Below the pieces are notes generated by a model. The model was not told where the DNA came from. It was given only the letters and a program-made list of their open reading frames with translations, and did not search any database. This document shows, in pieces, positions 40,401 through 48,528 of a stretch of 64,000 nt of DNA (position 1 is the stretch's first letter; each line of letters starts with the position of its first letter). The stretch lies in assembly GCF_964355755.1 (NCBI RefSeq), contig NC_092673.1, positions 7,383,001 through 7,447,000 on the forward strand, given 5' to 3'. This DNA comes from Antedon mediterranea. Lineage: Eukaryota; Echinodermata; Crinoidea; Comatulida; Antedonidae. Position numbers and translations under genes: made by a program.

Positions 40401-43400
40401 TCAACCAGATCTATAACGGCCATAAAAGTAGAACTGTTTTTTCTGAAACCATATTGTGCATTATTAAGGATGTTACACTTTGTGATATAATTATTTACTC
40501 TAATTTGAACAATTTTTTCAAGAATTTTTGAAGCGGTAGGCAGAATAGAGATCGGCCTATAATTACTGACGTCACTTTTATTGCCAGATTAAAAAATTGG
40601 AACTACTCTAGCTACTTTCATACTATCAGGGACCATGCCTGTCTCAAGAGAGAGGTTAAAGATATGTACAAGAGGAGATGCCACAGCAGCAATAATATGT
40701 TTTAGAATGCGATTACTTAAGTTATCAACACCTTCTGAATTTGAATTTTTGATTTGACTAACTATTTCAATGACCTCTTCTTCATTCGTAGGATTGAAAA
40801 ATATGGATTGGGATTGACTCTCTTTCATATATTGTTTAAAGTCAGAATTGTTTACATTTGGTATTTTGTTTGCTAATTCATTTCCAATGTTGGAGAAGAA
40901 GTCATTAAAAGCGTCAGATGATCACATACCAAAGTTTTATTACTATGGTTAATTACCTCAATTGGCTTAACACTCGATTTTTTTCTATTTAGAACTTCAT
41001 TTAAAACTTTCCATGTTTGCTTTGAATCGTGTCGAGCTGCATCCAGTTTTTTTGGAATAATACTGTTTTTTCCGAATTCTAATTAAATGAGTTAATTTAT
41101 TTTTGTACTTTTTATATATATTTTTTTAATAATTGTGTTGGGTTTTTAAGGTATTTTTTATAAAGTTTATTTTTCTTTTTTATTGAAATCAAAATTCTTG
41201 TTGTGATCCATGGTTTTTTCTTTGTATTACCATTTGGCTTATTACTTTTTGTAGGTATGTTATTATCTACGCGATTGGATAGTTTTTTAATAAATAGGTT
41301 ATATGATGCATTGGTATCTGTGCATAAATATAGTTCACCCCAATCCTCATTAGAAATAGCAATAAGCAAGTTATTTAATGTTGTATCATTAATTATTTTT
41401 TGTTTTGTAATTGGAGCTTGTGTGTTAGTATTTAATGACAAGTGTGTTGTCATGAAAATGGGTAGATGATCGGTAATTGTCAGTGACTATTACTCCACAA
41501 TGCGAAATGTTATCATTTGTAATAATATTATCTAAAATTGTAGCAGAAGACGATGTTATTCTGGTGGGTAAGTTGATTAATGGATTAAAAGATGTTGAGT
41601 AAATAATGTTTGTGAATTCCTGTGTTGTTTTTTGAATGTCATATTTTAATAAGTCTTGATTAAAATCTCCTAAGATATAGCAGTTTTTGTTTTCGCGATT
41701 AAGTTTATGTAAGATTTCTTCCAGATCAGAGTTAAATGAGTTGACGTTTGAATTTGGTTGTCGATAACATACCTACAATAGTATTTTTGCCGTTTGTGTT
41801 TATTATTTCTAGAAAAAGTGAATCAATGGAGTTATCATTAAATACAAAATCATCACGTGTTACGGTGTTGATTTGTTCTTTTAAATATAGACAAACTCCA
41901 CCACCGACTCTAACTTCTCTATTACAAGTGTACATATTGTCCATTGATATTTAATAAGTCAATTGGCGTGTTCTTAGTTTCCGAGAAACCAAGTACATCA
42001 AACGCATGACCTATGGTATCTAACATAATGCTAATTTCGTCGAAGTGTTTTGGAAGACTACGTGCATTCATGTGTAACGTTGTAAAGATACCATTGTTAT
42101 CAATTTGCACCTGTAGCTCATTTAGTTGTGTTGGAGTGAAATATTTGCATAAACCAGCCTCGTCACTTTCAAAGCAATCTATGGAATGTGTAGGACTCGA
42201 TTTATTTTCATATTGAGTCGTGCTCATAAAGTAGTATTGGAAAAAGAACAAAATCGAATCAATTCACCAACTGTTAAGCAAAATGGCGTTCAACTAAATG
42301 ACTAAAAACCGGCAGGTTAGCAATACAATAATAAAAAAAAAACACAATTTACAATAAAAAGAATCACAATAAAGCGCACACACACCAAACAGTTAATGCA
42401 GTCTATAATGTATACAATAGTTAAAATTCTGGTTTCAGGGCAAAAACAAGAAATCTCACAATTTCACATTTAATGTAATACCACACGGTAAATTAGGTGG
42501 AATGCAGTTTGTTGAGATCGGACAATTTTGTTACGACAATCTTCTTCTACAGGGAGTTGTGGTTAGTACATGTATGCGTCCATCTTGGGTCCAGACTGCG
42601 GTCAAGGCGGAATTATGCTGGGTTTTGATGGTTCTTAACAATTTCATCCTTTTCATTGTTAGGTTCTCGTGTATAAAGGTATCGGTACCTTTCAGTTTTC
42701 TTTTTGCTTTATAAACTTCATTTCTTTTATTGTATTGAGCGAACTTCACAATAACTCACCGGGGCTTGCCGTTACTTGGTTTCTTGGGGCCTAGTCTGTG
42801 ACTCCTATCAATGTCATTATGATTCACCGTAAGGTTCATCTTAGAACTAAATAATTGTGTAACAATATTATCGGTATTCTCACCTACTTTCTCCTTCAGT
42901 CCGTGTATCACCAAACAGTTCCTCCTGGAATATTGTTCACTTTCATCCAGTCATTCGACTCGTCAAGTTCAAATCTAAGAGCATTCATAGTGGCTTTACT
43001 AACAATTTGCTCATGATCATCGATGTTATTTGTTTCGCTAAGTTATCCAATATGTCCGATTTGCCATCAAATAAGAGTTTCAATTCAGATTGGATAATGC
43101 CAGCGATTTCCTTAGAGTCTATGTCGCAATTGGACTTATCTAACTTATCATTAAGGCAAGGGATGCCTTTTCCTTCAGCCTCTTTTTGGTTACGACGTGG
43201 CCTGGCTGCAGGCGAATCGTCCCTCTGTCCTCCTTTTGGCTTATCACCGCCCATGTTGCGGGCAAATAAAACACTGGAATCGAGTAAACAAAATTCCTTG
43301 AGGTAAATGAACAATAGTAAACGTAGGTTGCGACTATGTGTAACAATGCATTCAGCTGGTGTGACACGTGAAATGTTTGATTTCCAGGAGCGATTATTCG

Positions 43401-46400
43401 ACACGTCTTACTCGCATCGCTTCTCGATTGTGTCAATAAATGGCGGCGTGCGCAAATTTAACTCCCGAGTCGTAAACATAAATTTTCTAAAGTAGGCCTA
43501 AGGCCTAAGATTAGTTTGTAAAATAATTGTCTAATTAAAGGAATAATAGTCAATACAAATAAAGTTTCCTTTATTACTTTTATTTATTTCCTTACTCCTC
43601 CATTTCGCCATTTTCCCGCTACAAATCGAAGTTTAACTCCTGTCTGGAAGAGCCTGTGAACTTCGCGACTCCATTTTCTTTTTCAGCCGAATCTATGGGC
43701 GTAAGGTCGTCGACGATAAAAATCGGTTCGTCTTTAAGGACTTGCCTTCGGTCTTTCATGATGGAAACCTTTTCTCTATATGATAGGAGTTTCACTAACA
43801 TATGTTGGATTCCATTTTTTTCAATGCAGTTTTCTGCTTCTTTCTTCTTTAAACCAATAATTCTTATATTGTTTCTTCTGGAAAACCGTTCTGCTTTATT
43901 CGTTTCAAGCTTAATCCTTTCTAGTTCTCCACTTACTTGCTCTCCTAGTTTGACTCAAATTCATTCAATTTCTTGTCTTTAACTGCTTCTTTCTTTTCTA
44001 GTTCCTTTATTCGTTTATCGTTAAAGTCTATAGACTTCGATAATTTAGTTTCTAATGCTTCCTGTGACTTTAAAATCTCTTCGAGGGACTGTTTCACGAA
44101 GCTTTCGAAGTCGATGTCGTCCGGTACAGCTTGGCTCGCATTCTTCCTTGTTTGTCTAGTTTGGTTCATTGTTATGTTAATGCTGGACTCGGGAGCTAAG
44201 AAAGCGCGTGACCGTTCACTCTGCCGTCATCTGATTAACTGCTATTGTTATCTTCTTTTATATAACATTTTTTGAAATAAAACTAAAGTTTTTTGTGAAT
44301 CAACACTTGCAAAAGTTAGATTAACATTTACAAAACCTAGAGAAAAATGTCAGTAGGCCTACAGAAACTATCGGAAATCGGATTCTGTATATTAGTCGGT
44401 GACCTAAATTAAATGGTAAAATGTAGGCCCTAGTCTCTAGTTCCATTGTATAATTCGAACACATCTTATTTGACTATTATGTTCATGTTGGTATAATATT
44501 ATTATTATTATGCTACATCTTTTTTCTTTCTTTTTTTTATTCATTTCAAAAAATACAACCATAACACAAAATCACTTAAATATAAAGTAATAAATATCAA
44601 AATGATATGAACGGTTAAATAAAGTAACTTACAGTGATCAAACAATATTAAAAACTATAAGTTATTAATTCCATTTTTTTAAAGTAAATAATTATTAATT
44701 AATTTGGTAAATGCTGTATTTTTCACAATTAGGTAACTAATCAAACTGAATATAATTTTGTTAATTAATTAACCAAATATATACATTTAATAACATATTA
44801 TTTTTTTTCCTCTTTAACATAATAATAATAAATGATAGCCTACACATATAAACATACATTTTTTGTTTTAAAGTAAATAATTAATTTGTTAAATGCTGTA
44901 TTTTCCACAATTATGTAACTAATCTAACTGAATATAATTGTGTTGTGTCAAATTAGCCAGATATATACATTTAATAACATATTAATATTTCTTTTCTCTC
45001 TTTAACATAATAATAATAAATAATACACATACACACATACACACATACACACATATTTATATATCTTAAACTGTATTATGACCAAGGAACTATAATATAA
45101 TTGTGCTAATTAAAATCAGATACATACATTTAACAACATAACCATTTTTTTTTTTAAATAATACAAATATACATACAGTATTTTAATTATCTATATTGTA
45201 ACCAAGGAACTAATAGTATAATAAATATCTAACAAGTAATAATTTCTGGTTTACAATTTAATTTAACAATTTTACAATAATAAATAGCAAGCGTAATAAT
45301 CATACACTAAAGTAAGTCATATCCTCGAGTAACAGTATCATTAAGTTATTAAATATAATCTTCTATTAATTTCCACTTTTGTATGAAATTATACAATCTA
45401 GGCCTACTTCTTTTAGAAGCAATGTTTTTTTCTACTTTATAATTAAATTTTAACCGATTAATAAAACCTGGAAGACTGGCTGTTTGTGGGTTAATTTGTA
45501 ACTAAATATATTTTTCTTAATCAACAAAATACATAGATTTAATAGCATATCAGGGTTTTTTGTATTGTAACCAAATAATATGGAGTTCTTATCAAGGTTA
45601 ATCGTTATGCTACATCTTAGTCTAATAACATGCCATTATCTTTCAGTTTATATATTATTTCAAATGTCTACATTGTATAATATAATATAACTAGTAGTTT
45701 AATAATTTCTTTTTGGCATTACATTTTTTGAAGGAGGGAACGTCTGTGTTTGTTTTATAGATTCCGGAAACGGTAGTAGGTAGCGCTGGAGCAATATACA
45801 CAAAATGTACTAAGCCGATGTATACAGCTTTAGTGTTAAAAATCGGAATGAGCAGAAAGCAAGCAGTTAAAGTTATTTCAACACTATCGTCGTACCGAAT
45901 AGTAATTCCAGTTACATTGTTTGTGTATAGTGAATTTGTCGAAGAATGGCCAGATCTTGTGAAGGAATGGACGAAAGTTTACTCTATCGGTCTTCGTGGA
46001 AATCATCCATATCCAACTGGACATTTTGAAAAGATGTCTCAAAACTGGATTCGAGAAGCTGTAGTTAGTTCTGAAATGCGTCTTCACGAACACGGAATTA
46101 TTCCCATATATTATCTACATACATTTAGAACAGACGGAAAAACAAATTCAGTTTTGAAAGAAAGAGGATTCCGTATTGTAAAGGCAAAATCAAGTTTCCC
46201 ACCAGAATCTAGTAAGTACATATACTGTATTCATTCTAGAGTACACATGTAAATACATGTAAACCAAATATAGTATGTTGGATGTTGTTGGTAGTAAGTG
46301 TATTATTATTATTTAGGAACTCGTAATTGTCTGACTATAATAATCAATGCATACATTATTCATATCTTCATTACAACAACATTGATGTATTACACAACAC

Positions 46401-47165
46401 TGGTCGTTTTCCATTACGAATAGCCTGAACAGCTGTTTCGACATATGTTTCTTTTATCGTATTATTACATTAGTGCAGTACAAATATCGAATAGTGTAGA
46501 TGCTAGAAAAATGTATAAAATTTTTATTTAGTTGGATAAATCTAAGAATGTGTAATAGGAAGTGAAGAAGAAAACGAAGAAATGAGCATTCTTTTTGCAT
46601 AGCATCGTATATTTGATTTAGAAAGATAGAACATTGATGTCGCCACGCGGTCACTTATCCTATCATAATAATCATATCCAGTGTTCCGACGGACTATAAT
46701 AATGAACCGCCATTTCTTCTTATTCTTTTTTCTTCAACCGGAAAGAAGCCTGTATCCTTTTGTAGCGTTGGAATTCCATTGATCGTTTGCACTATTTTCC
46801 CCACACATCTTTTACAGAGTGTCCAGCAAACTCTAGCCTTTTCTTTCTTCTTGTTATTTCTGGTACAGTAGTCGTTCTCCATATTATAACTCATGAATAT
46901 AATATAATAAATATGTACTATGTTACTTTTTATTTACTTTTCAGAACCTTTATTGACTGTTGAGAATTATTATAATTACCGTGATGTCGAGAGAGTACCA
47001 AAGGCTCTGAGAATCATCTATGGACAGCTTAAGAAAAACAATGGCGGAGTACTAAGCCTTGACACCGATCTCCCCGATACATCAATGATACTTGTTTTTT
47101 TGTTAGATTACCTTGTAGAAAAATCTGGTTTTACACCAGTTTCGCTTGGTAGCTGCATAAGTTAA
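28449..47165 (+). CDS. FkbM-type methyltransferase fused to NodB-like domain, copy 1 (6 exons)
   Basis: Predicted 508-residue type II membrane protein. Coding exons: 28449-28573, 32765-33036, 34894-35194, 35422-35578, 45761-46211, 46945-47165; every junction is GT..AG and codons split across introns are completed in frame. Residues 6-23 (VFGYIIFGIAGFVLGSTF) form a signal anchor. The FkbM-like SAM-dependent methyltransferase domain has ILLDCGAN (SAM motif I, DCGAN 77-81), HSFEIDD and KLDVEGAE (208-215). Residues about 305-505 resemble a NodB/polysaccharide-deacetylase barrel: a motif-1-like strand ALVLKIG, GLRGNHPYPTGHF (His367, His373), and a last motif GGVLSLDTD before a LDYLVEKSGF helix. 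The usual catalytic Asp pair, Arg and last His are absent. Likely Golgi/ER lumen, acting on a glycan or lipid headgroup; substrate unknown. Tandem paralogue at 48529-56734. FkbM identity is firm, NodB likeness is inference. Confidence 0.85.
30650..31280 (-). mobile_element. LINE reverse-transcriptase fragment (thumb region)
   Basis: On the minus strand, 31122-30892 encodes a stretch with NNWKLTINIDKYKVKIINSTGR and FKYNNHVIEIVNSATYV, and then, in a shifted frame, LPILSYASEVWSRY. These are the segments that follow the YADD box in non-LTR reverse transcriptases. Stops and frameshifts break it; both ends are truncated. Not functional. Confidence 0.65.
32021..32530 (-). mobile_element. LINE 3' coding end fragment
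   Basis: The minus-strand frame encodes QKRVVRIINLAPFAS, then LNILKVVDLHRQQI, and ends near PFVRLSKSQFFITIHGPKLW. This is the C-terminal tail of a jockey/CR1-like polyprotein and parallels the tail of the larger LINE at 39036-43490 (KLQKRALRAI, LKIADINKYQIGLF, VSCVGPKLWNDL). Different enough to be another family of the same clade. 5' truncated; inserted in intron 1 of FkbM/NodB-like copy 1. Confidence 0.7.
33432..33510 (-). mobile_element. tRNA-derived SINE head
   Basis: The minus strand reads GTGCAGTTGGTGGTTTAAATG (A-box-like) and, about 50 bases on, CATGGGTTCATATCATACCC (B-box-like GGTTCATATC). It resembles a tRNA with no closing acceptor stem. Probable SINE in intron 2 of FkbM/NodB-like copy 1. 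Confidence 0.5.
34161..34230 (-). mobile_element. tRNA-like SINE head, well preserved A and B boxes
   Basis: On the minus strand: GAGCTCCAGTGGCATAATGG, TTAGGACAGC, then GGTCCGAGTTCGAGTCTTGG and TTCTC. The A box (TGGCATAATGG) and B box (GTTCGAGTC) are near consensus, and 5 of 7 acceptor-stem positions pair. The anticodon arm does not form a normal 5-bp stem with 7-nt loop, so I call it a SINE or tRNA pseudogene and not a tRNA gene. Confidence 0.55.
34680..34742 (+). pseudogene. Duplicated fragment of exon 3 of FkbM/NodB-like copy 1
   Basis: About 62 bp nearly identical to the start of exon 3 (34898-34960), including the stretch encoding SPWAPDKG and NNGKDM. It lies 218 bp upstream of the real exon. 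The AG acceptor present before exon 3 (CCTAG|GAAAT) is missing here (AATATAATATGACAG), and homology stops after the GACATG codons, so it is probably not spliced into the mRNA. A local tandem duplication of the intron-exon border explains it. Confidence 0.85.
35579..37539 (+). other. First part of intron 4 of FkbM/NodB-like copy 1
   Basis: Non-coding. It contains local direct repeats (AATTAGTAGGCCTAATGGTT near 36260 and 36598; AGTTGGTTCCTACCCACCAA near 36313 and 36436) and the reversed GTCGG-type repeat at 36723-36800. No gene seen. Confidence 0.5.
36723..36800 (-). repeat. Dispersed GTCGCG...(GTCGG)n repeat, copy 2 (reversed)
   Basis: Contains AGTCGCGTGCGCAAATTTGA and ACCGACCGACC units, the reverse complement of the 25341-25420 repeat; the shared unique part CTCAAATTTGCGCACGCGAC shows a common origin. 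Confidence 0.75.
37540..39035 (+). mobile_element. LINE A: truncated non-LTR retrotransposon, endonuclease C-terminus to reverse transcriptase
   Basis: The frame contains the end of an APE-type endonuclease (CHIMGDFNINLN near 37630, then LIDNIFTNQ and ITDHLPIF) and the first half of a reverse transcriptase (SNKSPGYDDISP, ARVIPIYKKG, NYRPISILPVLSKILE, FMDLSKAFDVMNHDILLKK). A stop at 37662 separates the endonuclease box from the long frame at 37708-38382, and frameshifts lie near 38380 and 38870. It ends abruptly at 39035 exactly where the oppositely oriented LINE B begins, so the RT palm (YADD) and 3' end are missing. Jockey/CR1-like clade by motif layout. Lies in intron 4 of FkbM/NodB-like copy 1. 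Dead element. Confidence 0.85.
39036..43490 (-). mobile_element. LINE B: nearly full-length but decayed non-LTR retrotransposon
   Basis: Read on the minus strand. ORF1 (about 43257-42500) starts MGGDKPKGGQ and contains HRLGPKKPSNGK and KAKRKLKGTDTFI, typical of L1-like ORF1 RNA-binding proteins. ORF2 has an APE endonuclease (HMNARSLPKHFDEI, VLGFSETK, ILGDFNQDL), then a reverse transcriptase (IFIDLSKAFDTINHDILLKK, GVPQGSILGPLLF, FVLFADDT near 40070) and a C-terminal tail with GPKLWNDL (ending about 39252). The 3' terminus at 39036-39060 is an ATTTGA repeat tail (plus strand AAATTCAAATTCAAATTCAA). Stops and frameshifts occur in ORF1 and in both ORF2 domains, so it cannot encode working enzymes. 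It appears to have landed in LINE A. Confidence 0.88.
39980..40828 (-). pseudogene. Reverse-transcriptase domain of LINE B (broken)
   Basis: RNA-dependent DNA polymerase core: early motif VARVVPIF (about 40590), catalytic block A with AFDTIN, block B GVPQGSILGP, and block C with FADD (the family's Y/F-x-D-D metal-binding pair). At least one frameshift lies between 40589 and 40389. The enzyme would copy its own RNA at a nicked target site; in this state it is inactive. Confidence 0.8.
43600..44240 (-). mobile_element. LINE C: ORF1 fragment of another non-LTR retrotransposon
   Basis: Minus-strand frame starting at 44169 (MNQTRQTRKNASQ) with a coiled-coil-like stretch (EEILKSQEALETKLSKSI, RIKELEKKE), then, after a frameshift near 43945, RFSRRNNIRIIGLKKKE and FIVDDLTPID, ending at a stop near 43620. 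The coiled coil followed by an RRNNIRI-type motif is characteristic of LINE ORF1 proteins. ORF2 does not follow; LINE B's 5' end lies immediately next in the same orientation. Confidence 0.65.
44681..45057. repeat. 189-bp tandem repeat, two clear units plus decayed ones
   Basis: Unit 1 is 44681-44869 and unit 2 is 44870 to about 45057. Shared landmarks are AAATGCTGTATTTT, ACTGAATATAAT, ATATACATTTAATAACATAT and TCTTTAACATAATAATAATA. More diverged traces (TACATTTAACAACATA, ACCAAGGAACTA) continue to about 45600. AT-rich intronic satellite in FkbM/NodB-like copy 1. Confidence 0.75.
46212..46944 (+). other. Intron 5 of FkbM/NodB-like copy 1
   Basis: 733 bp between GTAAGT at 46212 and TTTTCAG ending at 46944. 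Nothing besides low-complexity open frames on the minus strand; copy 2 has a matching 343-bp intron in the same phase. Confidence 0.8.
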
Positions 47166-47341
47166 AACAATTATTTGTTGTTGCCAATTTCTTCTTTTTT
47201 TCATAGATTAGCAAAAGAAAAAATACTAACAACATTTATTTAAAGCTAAATTACATTTTTCGAGTTAAGAATTAGTATGGAGAACTATTTTTTGTAAGAA
47301 GTGTACTCAGAATTTTTTAATATGTATTTAAAGCTCTGTTT

Positions 47342-47347
47342 AATAAA
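47342..47347 (+). terminator. Candidate polyadenylation signal of FkbM/NodB-like copy 1
   Basis: AATAAA about 180 bases after the stop at 47165, the first clear hexamer downstream. The AT-rich context means it could be fortuitous. Confidence 0.45.
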
Positions 47348-47701
47348 CTAGTTTGACATAAAATGTAATGTGCCCAGATTTGGTAATCATCGTGTCCATA
47401 TTATAGGCATATCACATTTTTTGTCACATAAAGTTAGATAGTGTCAGATAGCATTATAGTTAAATTTAAGGTATGGCGATAACAAAAGTTCACGAAAAAA
47501 TTGAATATACACCAGGAACAAATCACTGGTTATGCCAGCCAGCCAGCCAGTCTCGCTACTCATTTATTAATTATTATTTCAAAATACATCCTTGATGATT
47601 AAATTATCTTGCCCTGAAAAGATTGTAATAATGCAATATATGACCCTTTTATATTGTAGTTTTATTATATTATTCTATTTATGAATACGGTACATTTTTA
47701 A

Positions 47702-47829
47702 TAGCTAAAGATCTTACACAGAGAAGATTATTATATTACGGTACAGTAAAGTATTATATTACATTTTGTTTTCCCTCAATGCATACTGTACTGTAATATA
47801 AAATCTTCTCTGTGTAAAATCTTTAGCTA
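47702..47829. repeat. 128-bp long palindrome (MITE-like)
   Basis: Arms of about 46 bp, TAGCTAAAGATcTTACACAG through GTACAGTA at the left and its near-exact complement at 47784-47829, enclose a spacer of about 36 bp. It would fold into one long hairpin and could be a small foldback element. Lies between the two FkbM/NodB-like genes. Confidence 0.85.
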
Positions 47830-48528
47830 AACAGAGCTTAAAAGGAGGAAATATGTGTATGTATAATAATATAATATTTAGATTATAGTTAACTGTTTTA
47901 GATTTATAACGCCATTAAAAACAAAAGTAAGGATGTAGTCGATGAGACTTTAAATATATGTTTTTAATTGTTTTCTGTGTGCTTATTGTATAAAAGGCCT
48001 TTCAAACTAAAGCAAGCCTACTTCAAACAGTTTGAACTTCTGCGTACAGTATGTTCAGAAAGAATGATGTTTTGTTAAAAAACAGATTTGTTTTATCGAT
48101 TTATGAATTCATTATTTCCCACTATTTTTTAGTTACGGCTCTTGCTATGCCTCGTGCCATCAACAAGGTCAAAAGTCATGCCATAATTAATTATGCGTTT
48201 ATGATGATTTCTGCCAACAGTGCTGCCCGGAACTATAATAGAGATCAAACAAATAAACATTTACAGATATTCAAATCCAGTATGTTGCAGTTGTTAGACC
48301 CCACATGCACTACTGTAAGTCATTATAACTTGTAGCCGATACCTAATTAGCCATTCTATTAGGCCTAGTAATAATGTACTTTGAACTCACACAAACCAAA
48401 TCAAATAAAACATATTTATCTAATACAATATCACAATAAAACGATACGTTTACTACCGGAAGGCCTCTGTACACGCACAGTGAAGATTTGAAGTGAAAAA
48501 TCACCAGAGTAGGCTTTAGAGAAACCAC
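47830..48528. other. Intergenic spacer between the two FkbM/NodB-like genes
   Basis: No supported gene. An open frame at 48051-48335 (94 codons) matches no family I recognise. The 5' UTR and promoter of copy 2 should lie here; no TATA box is evident close to 48529. Confidence 0.45.

Noticed and set aside
37540-43490. A single LINE with a twin-priming inversion
   Set aside because: The plus-strand part lies beyond the 3' tail of the minus-strand element, which is the wrong side for twin priming, and both parts contain the same domains; nested insertion of two elements fits better.
48051-48335. 94-codon open frame between the two FkbM genes
   Set aside because: Does not continue any exon of either gene, matches no family and lies where the copy 2 promoter should be.
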